NCBI GenBank assembly: GCA_013397845.1
Contig: VZTG01003728.1
Location: forward strand, 258,752-322,751
Reading direction: 5' to 3'
Length of the DNA stretch: 64,000 nucleotides
Source of the DNA: Melanocharis versteri
Taxonomy: Eukaryota; Chordata; Aves; Passeriformes; Melanocharitidae
The notes beneath the pieces are model-generated. The model was given only the letters and a program-made list of their open reading frames with translations, did not search any database and was not told the DNA's origin. Positions 11,338 through 30,126 of this stretch are shown here, piece after piece. Within the stretch, counting starts at the first letter, position 1; each line of letters begins with the position of its first letter. Both the position numbers and the translations under genes were made by a program.

Positions 11338-14212
11338 CTGTGCATTTTGTAGTGTCGCTTATGTTACAGGAGAAATGTACACATAGTTTTTCTGCTACTG
11401 ACCTTGATGCTCACTGTACAGGGAATCAAGCAGGAAATAAATCTCCAAAGTTTTCAAATTTTTTTCCTAAAAAGAGGTTCTTCAGATTTACCAGATAGTT
11501 AAAAAGGCGTGTCTGATGACAGACAGCTCTTATTTATCTAGGATTCCTATGGTCATGTGTAGGAGGAGAATATAATTTCATTGATTTTTTAGTATCAGTA
11601 TTGTTCTTAGGCTTGGGAATCCAGAATTGCAGCCCTTCTTTTTGTACACTAGAACCTATATTTTCTGTACCGAAACATTTTCATTTACTATACAAATTTA
11701 TAGTATCCGAGCTAGTTCTTTCTTTCTGGGAATATTATGTACGGCTGATCTACATGTATTCTTCAGCTTAATTCCTTTTTTTACTGAAAATACACTAATA
11801 ACTCTTCTATTCTGAGGCAAGGGTTTTCAGAAGAAAAGTTTGTTATTATTTCATATAGGTAGGTCTTTATAGCCAGTGGAAAACTTGGACAAGACTATAT
11901 GAAAGCAGTGCCAGGGAATACTGGAATGCACAGTGCTAAGTTATCTATAGAGAGAGGAGTGGGAAAGGAGAAACCAGGGAAAACAAAAAAAAAATTATTG
12001 GCAACAACAGAAGATTTTCTTTAAGGACCTGATGATTATTTAATGAGAAACACAGAGAAAATAAAATATAAGATATGTAGAAATAGGAACTGAAACAATA
12101 CAATGAGTTCTGGAAAGTGAAAGGAAAGGGCAATTGTATCACTTGTAGATCACAGAATTATAGTTTATTAACTCTCATGCATGTCTTTCCTTATATCTCG
12201 TGAATTTCCAAGGGCAAGTGTATTACTTTGTCCAGCTCCACAAGTATTCTTAATAAGGCAGTGAACTTCTGGTAGTATTGTTTAAAAACATCTAGCAAAG
12301 GAAAAAAAGTACTTCTTAATGTTTTTTTATTTTTTATGCATTTAAAAATAACTCAAATAAGTGCCTACTCCCTTTTAAATTTCTTTCATGCTTAATAAAT
12401 TCTAATGGCAATAAATGACAGCAATTATTATATGGAATTTGCCAGTATTCCTAAGAATTGGTTAGGATTTCATTTATTCTGTTAGAGTTCATCTCCAGAT
12501 GAATTAAATGTCTTAGATATTCATGGGATTTTTTACAAAATAATCAGTATGCTATTACCATTATAAGTAAATTGATTGCCGTTCCATTTTCTTTGCTGTT
12601 CATAACCCCTGTAGAGTGATGCCTACTATGTTTTTCTTTCATGCCCTCGGATGAATTATGAAACTATCTTTAGGCAAATAAAACATACTTTTCCTCATCA
12701 AAGAAAATATAAGTTTGGCTCTGTGATGAACATCTTGTGATCTGATGAGTGAGCTCAGAAAGTATGTCTGGGTTAACCAGCATACACTAGTTTTAGTGAT
12801 GCAAGATTCACTATGTATTGGTAGTGGCATCTTTATAATTCACTGTTGCAATCATATGCCACAATTTTTTGGTATTGCTTTTAAAAATAGATACAGCATC
12901 TACATGCCTGCAATTTTAATTCAAGAATAAAATGTGCTCCATGTAATTTAAAATTTGGCTGCTGAAAGTCATGCAGACTATTTGTGAATTGAAATCTGCA
13001 AGACATTTCAGTTCTCTGGAGATTATGGTCACTAAACCACTGGAGTTTTGTTTTCTATTAGGATTCCATTGACCAGTCATGAAGACATTTAAAATCTTTT
13101 ATTATAATCTAAAAATCTGTAGATTTAAAAGCAGAGTGTTTCTGTCTAACTGCTTGTAATTATTCTCCCCAGAGTTTAAATGAACTTGTTTATCTGTACT
13201 TTTTAGATTACTTTTAAAAGAGACCATATACTCAGGGAAGAGTTAGTAATTTAAATATAATTTTTCAATACAGGGCATAACCAAGTTGTAGCTGTTGTGT
13301 GGATAAAAACAGCACTTCTAGCTTTTTCCATTTCTTTTTCTTGTCGTAAAAGTTATTATCTGATTTTTTCTCTGAAATTTTTAAAAATAACATTGCAATT
13401 AGACAGCAATTATGTAAAGTTTATATACTGTATGTCAAGGTGCTGCAGAACTTTTAAAAAATGGATTAATGTATCTCCTGGCATCAATTAAAGATTCATC
13501 ACTGTAAGTGAGTAGGGTGAGTACTGTCTTAGAAGGTGATTTGCTACCTGAACAACATTCACTAAATAACACACCTGAATTTTTTTTTAAGCTGAGTACA
13601 GTAATACTTTGCAATCACAGAACTTCAGAATATTTTCTTATTACAAAATACCTCAAAAATGAATTTGTTAAGGGTGCCAATTTTTAGCCAAATTCTAGAA
13701 AGAAATGTGTCTGATGCCATTAGGAAATTCAGTAAAAATATAACATTAATATCAATGTTGTCCGATAAGTACGTTTGTGAGAATAGTATGCATTATTAAA
13801 ATGCTAAATTCTAAAATGTGTATAAATTATTTTTAAACAACTGTATTTGAGGGAAATATCATTAGGAAGGCCACATTCAGCCTATTCAACCAAGTGAATT
13901 AAGGCAGTTTGTGATAGAAAGGATAAAAGATTAGTCAGAACTGAATATGAATTGTATATCAGCTAGCAGTGCCATGTTACTAGCATTGCTGTTTGTCTAG
14001 AGCTGTTAAATACTATTTCTTATCATGGTGAAACGTGAGCAGGAAATTGCTAGAAATATTCCTACTTATGTTGTAAGATCTGATTCGAATTATTGTCATC
14101 TGTTGTCAGTTTTTGCATTGATTATAGAATTCAAAATGAATCTTGTCACAGCTTCTCATATATTTGGATCTTTCACTTATTTTTCAAGAGCCAAAGGAAG
14201 ATATTATTTCCT

Positions 14213-14619
14213 CCTACAAGGGAAGGCTGAGAGAACTGGGTTTGTTCAGCCTGGAAAAGAGACGGCTTTAGGGGTGACCTAATTGCAGGCATCCAGTATC
14301 CAAAGGGACCCTGCAAAACAGATGGAGAGGGACTTTTTTAAGAGCATGTAGTGACAGGACAAGTGGGAATGGCTTCAAACGGAAAGAAAGCAGGTTCAGA
14401 CTAGGTATTAGGAAAGAATTCTTTACTGTGAGGTTTGTGAGGCACAGGAACAGGTTGTCCAGTGAAGTTGTGGATGCCCCAGTCCTGGAAGTGTTTAAGG
14501 CCAGGCTTCATGGAGCTCTGGGCAACATGGTCCAGTGGAAGGGTCCCTGCCCACGGCAGGGGTTTGGAACTCTATGATCTTCAAAGTACCTTCCAACCAA
14601 ATCATTCTATGATTCTATG
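14213..14619 (+). mobile_element. CR1 LINE 3' end, 0.4 kb
   Basis: This is the last 400 bp of a CR1 element in + orientation. It includes decayed ORF2 C-terminus (GLVQPGKETALG-like, then RFRLGIRKEFFT-like), the GAAGTTGTGGATGCCCC stretch, the GGGTCCCTGCCCACGGCAGGGG stretch and two exact ATTCTATG units at 14604-14611 and 14612-14619. It is 5'-truncated and non-coding. It is less diverged at its 3' end than the fragment at 2268-2369. Confidence 0.93.
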
Positions 14620-15656
14620 CATGTCTTGAAATGAAGAGAGGACTGTAAGATAAAGCTGGCAAATATTTGAAGCCAGGAGGTTTTAATCCCCATTTAAATG
14701 TATGCATTTCACATTTTGGGAAAAGTTAAATAATTGCTTCTCTTTTGAAGAAAAGTACAGGGCTTTTTGCAGCTTTTATAATACAAATAATCCCATTATT
14801 TGAGTTTTATAACTATGCATGTTCAATAAAAACTGCATGTGAATTGCAAATACACTTTTTCTTAATGCTAACAAACATCTTACAGCATGTTTTTAAGAGA
14901 GAAGGAAGGCAGTGTGTATTACTCTTTGCAATAGTACACTGTTGTCATGTCAGTGGTTCTTTACTGCTTTAAAAAAAAAAACCCAGAAAATATGCTTAAT
15001 AAACTACCTTATGATGTTGCCTTGGCAGTGATATATCATGTTTTGGGAATAATGATCAATTCTGTATTTCCCTGTTGATGGTTAAGAGTGAAAGAGGAGC
15101 TGGAAGTGCCAGGCAAAATGAGTATTCACAGACACAAACTGCATCTTTCAGAATGAATTATAGTTCTATTATTTTATTGAAGAGGATTTGTAGGATAATG
15201 TATGAAAATGCAAAACTCTTTCCCAGTATTGCTGGTTTGTTTTAAGCCAGAGCACATAAACAATAATTCTGCATTTAAGTGTGACCACATTCTATTTGGT
15301 GATGTTTTCTTTGGAAATTTAAGTGTCTTTACTGGGAGAGGATGGCAGACAGAGAATGGATTTTGTGCACTATATAAATAAAACCAATCTTCTAGTAAAT
15401 CTATAAATATATTCCCTTTGTTTTAGAAAACAACAGAATCTTAAATTCCTCTCTGAGTGGGGTAGCCTAAAATTGAAGGGAAATAAAAAAAATATTGTGG
15501 CTAGGGGGCATTCAGTCAATTTAAAATCTCACTGCTGTAGACTTTGGCCAGATAAAGTGGGATGGTAGAATTAATAATCAATAGGGGAAATACAGTTATG
15601 GTCAAAAAGTAGAAGAGCAAGAATGATTAATTAGTGGTCTTTCATTTCATCCCAAG

Positions 15657-15786
15657 GTGTCCAGAAACAAGAGGTGGTGTGTAAAAGGCTGGATGACAGC
15701 TCCGTTGTACAAAACAATTACTGTGACCCTGACAGTAAGCCTCCAGAAAACCAAAGAGCCTGCAACACTGAGCCTTGCCCACCTGA
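15657..15786 (+). CDS. ADAMTS6: ADAMTS6 exon, TSR2
   Basis: The exon starts after CCCAAG with GT, completing a Gly codon, then reads 42 codons: VQKQEVVCKRLDD, then NYCDPDSKPPENQRACNTEPC, then PP, and GA of a split Glu codon. With the previous exon this completes TSR2, which ends ACNTEPCPPE, the usual C-terminal cysteine pattern. NYC within QNNYCD is a possible but weak N-x-C glycosylation site. Donor gtaagt starts at 15787. Choosing it over GAG|taag fixes the exon end and makes the Glu codon (GA+A) correct at the next junction. It is intact. Confidence 0.95.
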
Positions 15787-18700
15787 GTAAGTCATTAATC
15801 ACTTAAAATGGACATTTTTTTTGTATAGAGAGAAAAGTCTTCATAATCTATAATAAATCCTGTTAACCAAAAGTATATAAAATTCTCATCTAGTATTCAT
15901 GTCCTGTCCTATCAGAAGGCGTATTTGGGCTTGGTTTTTGGTTTCTTGCTCCTCTAAAATCAGCTGTGAAAAATGCATTGAGGAGCTCTGATTTGGCTGA
16001 GGATCTGTAGTGATGTTTGAACTACACCAAACACTGTAAGTAGAAAGATACTAGCAAAACAGTTTCTTGGGTTCTGAGTGTCATATGCAGTGAGTAGTGC
16101 ACAGAGCAGAACTGGGGACCATTCTTAAGGCAACAATGGTAAAAGAATGTTGAGGTGAGACTTAACCTTACCCTAGTTATTAATATTGCATCTGAAATGT
16201 TTGCCATATTTTAAGGTATATTATATTAACATTTGCACTGAAGTGTTCACGAGAAGTGGCAAATATAGAAACTGCTAAGCAGACCAAACCATTTCCTGAT
16301 AATAGTTTTGTCAAACTTATTCTCCAGTGTTGTACAGTAAGGCTGTGTGCCTTTAGGATTAGGTGCTCAGATTCTGTTTAGGTTTATTTTTAAAGATAGC
16401 TGTATGCTATATATTGATAATTAAAAAGCCAGCAGTGCATTTGATCAAAAATTAAGTTTGGCAAGGACATACAGCATAGCTTAATCTTACTGCAAAATCT
16501 GTTTAGAAACAGTTGTGGTATTTTGTGCTAGAAAATAATATCAGCATGTGAACAACAGCTTCTCTTATGTTTTGAGACAAATAAAACTTGTGCAAAAGGT
16601 GGAAAAGATAACAACAGTTTATTGATTCCCAAGCTCTGGTTTGTTTGACTTTGGTGGTAATCCATAGCTGTATTCCAACTGGGCATGAAAATCATTAATG
16701 CTGATTAAATGCAGTTACTGGGCAATACTGTGGTCACCTGTAAATGTCTCTTAGAAACTTCTAAATTGTAGCATGAAGGACACTATGAGGAATAAGACAA
16801 GATTATTCTGCATTAAAATCCCATTGGGTCAATGAACTTCCTACTGAAGTCAGTCTGTTCCTGGAGGATTAGGTGCTTCCGTGGTGTGGTGCCTGGTTGC
16901 AGGATGGCAGAGCAGTGTCTCTTACACTTTGTCCCACTGTGTCATGTAACACACTCCTTTGGCATAAAGCCAAGTGAAGCCATTGCACTGCTGATACCTT
17001 TGAGTGTGAACGAGCTGTGTCATGGACAGGTCTAAATTAGGTCAAAATCATTGTCCCCGCAGTCTGTGCGTAAATATATGTTTATCCTGGAAGGATATGC
17101 ATTCTTCCTCTGTTTGGATAACTCTGTTTAGCATGGCTCTAAGTGCAGCTACCAAGCACTTGAGACCTGAGAGCAGGACTTGAAAAGCAGTCATATTTGA
17201 TCAGTTCCTTTTTACCAAACGCATTCCAATCCCTTCCTTTGTGTGGCTTAGCTATTAGCAGTTTAGCATTTTAAAAAGTAATGTTAACAAAGTTATTCCA
17301 AACTAGTTAAATTTTGGGAGTCTTTTTGTTGTTTTGTTTTGGTTGGGTTTTTGTTTTGTTTTTTTTTTTCACTGACACTGCTTAAAAAAACCCCACAAAC
17401 CAAAAAAACCCAGCCCACAAAGTGGGAAGCTTTTGGATTCCCCATCCAGTACAACAGAGACATTGATGAACATGGTGAAAGTCAAGACGTCAATATTCAG
17501 AAAATGGGTAGAATGTATTAATTAGCATCTACTTCAGCATGTCAGAGGAGTTCAACCCACGACTGCCTCCATTCTGACGTTCCCCACAGAGTGAATACAA
17601 AGTGCCAAACTAAAGAAAGGTTCTCAATTCCTGATACTGTAAGTAGTCTCATAGAAGGCAGTTCAAATAACAGATAGTTATCCAAAAAAGTTTGACCGTT
17701 TTGGCAGAAAGTTTTATCATGCAGTAAGACTTAGTGTTTACATGGACTGGCCAAATATTTCCCTTTTTAATTAGCACAGTTGTACTCTTCTCGTGGTGTA
17801 TACCAAAAGCAATGAAAATTATACTCTTTCTAGCTGAATGCCAGTTACATTGTACTTGATGTCTTTGAACAGCAGAAGACTATGTTTGTTTTCAATACTT
17901 TGTTTGTTATTACATTAAGTAACTCTTTCATTTCAGATTTCAAGAAAATACTCTTATAGTTCTATGAATTATGAATAGTGCTGTCTTGTCATACAGTATA
18001 AATATTAAAGGTACCTGAGAGCAAAGTCACTTGAGCAAATCATAGTACCAGTTAAAAATTAGCACTGCAGCCTCTTGAAAGCTCTGAAGAGCTTCAAATT
18101 CTCCCTATTGTGGTAAAAGCATAAGATTTTTTTGATGAAGAATCACAAATTAATTTCCTTTTGCTGGGAAAGCAATGACAGAATATGGCATAATTGTTTC
18201 CATCTCTGCGCCGATCTAGTTTCATGTTAGGATATATTACACATAGTGTAACACAAAAGAGGATAGCAGCAGGGTTTTTTTGACAGCAGCTTGAGAAAAT
18301 GACAGATCTTATGAGGCAGCTCCAGGCATACCTCCAGGAACATCCACATTGACTGATATGCCTGGCATTTTTGGCATGTTGGCAATATGTGGTAGCATAC
18401 TACACTTCAACTTCATCCTTTCAAGGATGACTCAGGCCAGTATTTAATCGACATATTAAATACCGAAGACCAAATGTGCTTGTCAATATGAAGAGACATT
18501 TCTTTTTAATTGAGCTGTATTAACCATTCATAAGTAGAAATACATAACATCACAGCCAGATTAATAGGTGCTGTAGTGTCTGCAGCAGCACAAAGCAATC
18601 TAATATTATTTGCAGTTCTTGGTTTCTACTACGTACGCAGAAACACTCAGAAGTTCCCTCTACCACCTATCATACAATTCTTTTAAATTTTAAATTAAAA

Positions 18701-19321
18701 AATAATTTGTTGAGATGACTGTTTCTATGTGATGACTTCATGTCTTACTACTGTTTGCTTCACTTTAAAAAATGAGAATATTTTACATTTCAGTCTAGCC
18801 TTTTATTAAAAAGTTTACAAATATTTCATAATCAGATGAGAATTAACTTTCAGAAAGCCCAATTCTGAGATCAAATTATTTTATTGTAATGATACCGAAG
18901 AGGCAAACATCTTGGCTTTTGACTTGTGATGTAACTTACAGCAATGGCTCCCAAACATTTCCAGTTGCAAACCTCTTTTACAGAAATTATTTCAGGCAAG
19001 TCCAATGCAAACCTACATGAATAGCTTCAGTTTTGTCAGGCTCAAACACTCCTTTCTAACTACTATAGGCTAGGGTGGAAATTGCTACTCTAGAAAAATA
19101 CAAAGTAGTGTTATTATTGGAAGATATGATTGCAGTGAGGCATAAATTAAAATATTTAGTAAAAAGACCCATAAATTTCTACTTTATTTCACCATGAATG
19201 TGTGTATTGTTAAACAGTTACTTAGGTTTAGTGATTTAAACTATTTGCATTCTTGGTTTGCACAATTATCAACTCTGTTTCTGCAATGCACCAGCTGAGT
19301 CTCTTAACATTTTCTATCTAG
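15787..19321 (+). other. ADAMTS6 intron, 3.5 kb
   Basis: Donor gtaagt at 15787 and acceptor CTATCTAG at 19321. The sequence is AT-rich and unique. A hairpin with 9-bp arms lies at 18440-18463, and a low-complexity T/G then A/C stretch lies at about 17325-17420. There is no coding-like frame and no transposon that I recognise. Confidence 0.85.
18440..18463. repeat. Intronic hairpin, 9-bp arms
   Basis: GTATTTAAT at 18440-18448 pairs exactly with ATTAAATAC at 18455-18463 around a 6-base loop. The stem is AT-rich. No function is apparent. Confidence 0.55.
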
Positions 19322-19526
19322 ATGGTTTATAGGAGATTGGTCAGAGTGCAGTAAGACCTGTGACGGAGGAATGCGTTCTCGGACAGTTCTCTGCATCAGA
19401 AAGATTGGACCTTCTGAGGAGGAGACGCTGGACACTGCCAGCTGTTTAACACACAGGCCTATTGAGAAAGAGCCCTGCAACAATCAGTCCTGCCCCCCGC
19501 AGTGGGTTGCTCTGGACTGGTCAGAG
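19322..19526 (+). CDS. ADAMTS6: ADAMTS6 exon, TSR3 and start of TSR4
   Basis: One base completes the split Glu codon, then 68 codons are open. The protein reads WFIGDWSECSKTCDGG, continues with RTVLCIRKIGPSEEETLD, SCLTHRPIEKEPCNNQSCPP and ends QWVALDWSE just before the first Cys of TSR4. CSKTCDGG matches the POFUT2 O-fucosylation consensus, and NQS is a classical N-glycosylation sequon. The exon ends in phase 0 at 19526, before donor gtaagg. Reading on into the intron would meet a stop after 18 more codons past the donor, which supports splicing here. Confidence 0.96.
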
Positions 19527-22500
19527 GTAAGGAAATTTTGCTGTGTTAGCTCATTGGTAATAGTGGAGGCAGGACCTCTAACCACTGAATATTAGTACAT
19601 CTTCTGTCACTGCTTGCTAAGTAAAGGATTAATAAGAAAATTTCCCAGTGGAGGTTTCACTTGTGCCTCATTGTTTTGTTTCCTGCCTCTTATGAAAATG
19701 CCCATAACCTACAGCATGTCACTATACTCTAAATTAGCTCCTTTTCTCCCACAGGTATCACATACTGGTTACCTAAATTTTACACTCTGTTATCCTGTCC
19801 AGGCTTTTATGCAGCAGGATCATGTAATGATTAAGTTGTTGTAGTAGTAGCAGTAGTTGTTTGATTTTGGACAAAATCATTCTAATTTAATGATTCAAAC
19901 TCCGCTAAACTTCTGGTCATGATAATTAATCAGGATTGTGAAAAAGTACCAGGCTTCTTTCTGCTATGAATTTTATTTTTGTAGCTTGGCAGACTGTCTT
20001 GACTAATGATAACATTTTTTTCTGTTCATGGTTTCCAGAAATTTAATACACTATATTAAAATCCTTATGGTAATATAAATGTAAACATTTTTATGTGTGT
20101 GTTTATGTGAATTTCTGACAGAAGCATGAAAAGGAGAACAAGGGTGAACTTAAAAAATGAAGAGTTGTGTACTCCTCTCATTGAAACCAACGGCAAACCT
20201 TGCTAATTTTCTCTGGAATGCAAGTTATAAAGTTTTCTTTTCATACTCAAAACAATGCAAAGAAAACAATTATAGAACTGTTTTATCTGCTCATACACTT
20301 GTTGACAATCAATACAATTACACATTTTTTTAAATTTTCAGTGATTATTAACCAGAAATTATGTATCATTTTGGTCAGAGAAACAAAAACATTTTGTAAA
20401 CATACTGGTTAGATGAATTCCTTAGGAGAATGTAAGTGTGGTTTTATCAAATTGAAATGAAAACTAAGGATGTCTTTCCCACTGGAACGTAGTCATTCTT
20501 AGATAATGCCTTAAGGTTGTTCACACTTTGCAATAGTTGACCTTTGACAGAATTAATCTACCCACTCCAAATTACTCCTTTTATATTTTTCTGGATAATT
20601 ATTTTAAAAAGCAGAAAAAATATTCTGAGGATTTCTTGGGAAGAGCCTTATCAGACAAGCACATATAATTTGCCTGCATGTCTCCCACAGTGGGAGTCAG
20701 AAATTCTAGTAGCATTTAGTAATGGAAGATAGTTTTTCCTCATTTGGTTTATCTGGATATTTTTTTTACATTTTCTTTGGAAACGTACAATCTTTTTGTT
20801 AAATTTTACTGATGTTTTTTATTTTTAGTGGTTCAATATTATTGCAGGCAACCTATTTCCTTATTTCACTTCCATTTCTGGGATCAAGTGTAGTCCATCT
20901 TAGGAGAATTTTTGCTATAACTCCTCGAAAAGGTAGTATAGGAATGTTTTTTCTTCTGGTACCAGTAGCTGGAAGAAGATCTTTCTCAGATGGCATATTA
21001 CACATAGATTAAAGATTGTGTCTTCAAGCAGTCCTAGAAGGAAGATGCTCCTAAACTCCAAGTTTGGTCCTCGAAGTCTTGCTTGCCTACTAACATACTC
21101 TGTAGATTATGGGCCCATTGGGTTTTGACGTTTTGACAAAGTCCTTTCAACATTGTCACTTTTCTGTTTGTTTTGACAGACTGATGTGATTTTTAAACAC
21201 ACAGCTATGAAGGGGCACATATTTCTGCTTCCTGCTTAAAAGTCATGTTTTGCATGAAATACATGTGGGAGAAAGTACTCATAACACTCCTTGGAATTTG
21301 AACCTCAGCTGATTAGTTATGATCGTGACATCGAAGACCTCACATATTAACTGTCATTGTGTTTTAGTCTCTATTTCTCATTAGTATTGTTTGTGTACTT
21401 CTGCCAGAGATCTTCTCTTACTTCCCTCCTTCATCTAGTTTTCTAGTAGGCAGTGTGCACAAGATTTGGTGTTGAAGTCCCTTCAGTATTGAGGACGTTT
21501 GAAACTGTTTACTCCGTATCAAAATTCTGAATACCGAACTGTAGATAAAGAGGCTGTACCTTGGTAGAAAAAGATAGAATAGGATAGAAAAGAAAAGGTT
21601 ACCTTTTGAGGAAAGTGATTATATATCCATTTGGCATTCTGGATTATAAACTCTGAATGCAAGACTCATCTTTTTGCAGCCCAGTTTAAGATCCTAAACC
21701 CAAGTGGAGATAACATTTGGAATAAACCAGCTCATTCTATACGGGCTAGTTTAGGTGCCTCCCTCTGGAGATTTTCTTCTTGTTTTGAGGTATATGTAGA
21801 TACAGATATAAAGTTTTACATATTCATAGGATATATCCTTACATAGTACTATGGAGCTGTTTTAAAATTTCTATGAATTACTCACAGATGCTTCAGGATT
21901 AGGCATAAAAAAATCAGATTTGCATCATTCAAGTAATTTTTTTTAAAATTAGTCTTAGGGGTGTTTCTTTTTTCCCCAGTGATATAGTGAGTTGTTTTGG
22001 TTGTGTGGAAAGCCTTTGGTATGTGATCTCTTGAATATCGCTCCAGTTCCACATAATGTTGTTTCCCAAATTATGTTTTGTCTCTACATATTAAGGACAG
22101 TTCTAGTCTTGAACAGGTTAGCATAATCTGCATGTAAGATTTATGCTGTCAGAAACTGAGTCTGATCCAAATACTGCAGATATGCTTATGGGATAAATGT
22201 TAACATGCCAGAAGAGGATTCTAAAACCTTGCTTACAATATCTCATGTTAAAAAGGGACTGATTTGGGAAAGGTCTCGAGTTTTAATTTTGTTAGCACTT
22301 GTCTCTTCCTCATTCTGCAGTTGAGCTATGGTGTATGACAGTTAATGGTCAGCAGCAAAAAGGAAAGAGAATGGCAGTGACACGACTATGAAGGAAGATG
22401 AGGAAAGACAGTAATCATCAGGCCTGCTTCATTTCAAGTTGCTGTTTTATTGTCTGCTTGCTGTCAGAATAGCACAAGAGGGATAAAAGGGATAAAACTA

Positions 22501-23085
22501 TGAAATCATAATTGAAATTTAAATAGGAAAGGAGAGGAAAGCATGCGCTGTAGGAGAGGGTACAATGTTTCTATATATCTGAATGGCGTGATTTTTGTGA
22601 AGTTAAGTACAGCATTTATCTTCCCTTTTGTGTATTGAGGAAAAATGTGTTCATTGTCTGTGGATAAAGTGAAGCGGATAAAGCCTGTACTAAGGTGATA
22701 TTAAGAACAGGCAGTCTTTTAATTATTTAAACACTCAAATTTGTTTCATAACAGTGTTACATGTGGCAGACCTTTCTACTTTGCAGAAGTGTTTCTCTTA
22801 ATGCAGAAGTGTTTCTCTTAAACATGACATAAATAGTAACACTGTAGTCTAAATATAAACAGCAAAGGAGATCTAAAACTGTAAAAAGCTTGTACATAAT
22901 AAAACAATCCTCAGTCAGCTTGTTTGTTTTCCTAAACATTTTAAATTTATTATTACTGTATTGTGTTTGTCATTGAATTGTAAGATCATAAATATATTGT
23001 CCTGCTTTACAGATAGCACTTCCGAGAGTTTTATTGGCTTTTTACTGTGATTTTGATTATTTATTTATTTAAACATTTTTTTCAG
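19527..23085 (+). other. ADAMTS6 intron, 3.6 kb
   Basis: Donor gtaagg and acceptor TTTTTTTCAG at 23085. The sequence is AT-rich and unique. A 20-bp tandem duplication lies at 22781-22820. The open frames seen (up to about 76 codons) lack any coding signature. Confidence 0.85.
22781..22820. repeat. 20-bp tandem duplication
   Basis: The units 22781-22800 and 22801-22820 are identical at 19 of 20 positions (TGCAGAAGTGTTTCTCTTA core; first base T versus A). The unit is not low complexity, so this is a recent slippage or repair duplication. It sits about 265 bp upstream of the TSR4 acceptor. Confidence 0.85.
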
Positions 23086-23262
23086 TGCACACCAAAGTGT
23101 GGCCCAGGATTCAAACACCGAATTGTTCTGTGCAAAAGCAGTGATCTTTTAAAAACCTTTCCAGCTGCGCAATGCCAAGATGAAAACAAGCCGCCAGTGC
23201 GCATCCGCTGTAGTTTGGGCCGATGTCCTCCTCCTCGCTGGGTTGCTGGAGACTGGGGACAG
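23086..23262 (+). CDS. ADAMTS6: ADAMTS6 exon, TSR4 and start of TSR5
   Basis: Fifty-nine codons, phase 0 at both ends. The protein starts with CTPKCGPGFKHRIVLCKSSD, runs through TFPAAQCQDENKPPVRIRCS and LGRCPPPR, and ends WVAGDWGQ, the start of TSR5. The CxxxC segment is CTPKC, with Lys where POFUT2 needs Ser or Thr, so TSR4 lacks the O-fucose consensus. The acceptor is a T-rich tract ending CAG at 23085, and the donor is gtgaga at 23263. There are no frame defects. Confidence 0.96.
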
Positions 23263-24430
23263 GTGAGATAGTTCGTGCAAGTCTTTATTGCTGTTAGTCT
23301 CCCACATGAGCACCTCTTAGAATAAGATGTCCGTGGAGATAGATAAGAGATGGTTCCCATGACTGAGAGAAACAAAAAGCTTCTCCCCTTTTGTGTCAGA
23401 TTGAAATGGGATTCTTTACGATGGTTGTATGAGCAATCTAATTTCTACTGGATGAGTTTCTACATGAACTTTTAAAAAAAGAAATCCTTACTTTTTTAAA
23501 GAGTATTTTGAGGTACAAGTGTTGTAGGGTTTAGTATTTTTAAAACACACTTAACTTCCTTGAGAAACATGATGGAAATATAAAGCCAGATCCTGCTGTA
23601 GTACCAGATCTGTATATATATATCTATCTCTGAAAAAAAACCACTTTGAGCTCAGTGTAATTTTTTCATAAGATACATTGAATTACCATACAGGGAGCTA
23701 AATTGCTCCAAGACAGGTTGAATAATGCTGCCATTGCGCAGTGCTTCTAAATATGATTTACTAAGTTTCCTTCTTTCTTTATATTTTGGTACCTCAATAG
23801 TGATCAATGGCCTGCTTTTAGAATAATAAATGAATGATTAATTTTCTGTTTGCTGAACAATTTACCTCTAATGAAAATGAAGCACTTTAGTTTCATTAAC
23901 CAGTGGGAAAAAAATTGTGAATATTGCAGTCTAGCTGGCTTTATTTAATGGTAGTTCTTCAAATCCACTTTTATATTTAACAAATTTTGTACTAAAATTG
24001 TAACTATTTAGTTACAGAAATTAAAAATGTTTTGAAACAGCAAAGTATATTTGTTTGAAAGATGTTTACTTTTTCCTTAAAAAAATTCCTGTAGTGGATT
24101 TGAATTCTTTTTCTCTTTGTTTTTTCTTCTTTATTCTAAAGTGTCAGTATGATATATGAAATAGAGTAAATATATTCTTATATCTCAAATTTGAACTGGT
24201 CAGGGAGTCAATATTGTGTTGCATTTTCTTTTCTTTGAAAGATGAGTACACACATGTATTGTAAAAAAAAATTTGGAATATTTTTTGAGAATTCTCTATT
24301 AGTCAAACATCTTCAGATACCTGTCTTCTTAAAATTTGTGGATGTGAAGTGTTTCTGATTGCTTCCTGTTGCTTTATTTTATATTTCAAAATTGGATGCA
24401 AGGTTTTTAATTTGTTTTCTCTTTCTTTAG
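23263..24430 (+). other. ADAMTS6 intron, 1.2 kb
   Basis: This is the shortest intron seen here, with donor gtgaga and acceptor TTCTTTAG at 24430. Its sequence is AT-rich, with a short (TA)n run near 23614. Nothing else is recognised. Confidence 0.85.
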
Positions 24431-24587
24431 TGTTCTGCACAGTGTGGTCTTGGGCAACAGATGAGAACAGTACAGTGCCTCTCATATACTGGACAAGCAT
24501 CCAGTGAGTGTCCAGAAACTCTCAGACCTCCATCAATGCAGCAGTGTGAAAGTAAATGTGACAGTACTCCCATTTCCAACACAGAGG
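24431..24587 (+). CDS. ADAMTS6: ADAMTS6 exon, TSR5
   Basis: Fifty-two codons plus one base. The frame begins CSAQCGLGQQMRTVQCLSYT, continues with ECPETLRPPSMQQCESKCD and ends STPISNTE plus a split Glu. This is the fifth and last thrombospondin type-1 repeat and the short linker before PLAC. CSAQC has Gln at the O-fucose position, so this repeat also lacks the POFUT2 consensus. The donor gtaagt starts at 24588. The G at 24587 joins AG of the last exon to restore the Glu codon. Confidence 0.96.

Positions 24588-30126
<5,539 letters not shown>

Larger units (their letters stand above)
6334..15656 (+). other. ADAMTS6 intron, 9.3 kb, with two CR1 insertions
   Basis: This is the largest intron in the window. 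Its sequence is AT-rich. About 2.5 kb of it is CR1 LINE (9215-11337 and 14213-14619), which accounts for much of its size. Open frames at 6842-7460 (up to 138 codons) have no recognisable domain and overlap others on both strands. The remaining segments (7500-9200, 11340-14200 and 14620-15650) show only AT-rich unique sequence. Confidence 0.85.

Noticed and set aside
17325..17420. Inverted repeat between T/G-rich and A/C-rich stretches
   Set aside because: Pairing is imperfect and arises from low complexity rather than a defined structure.
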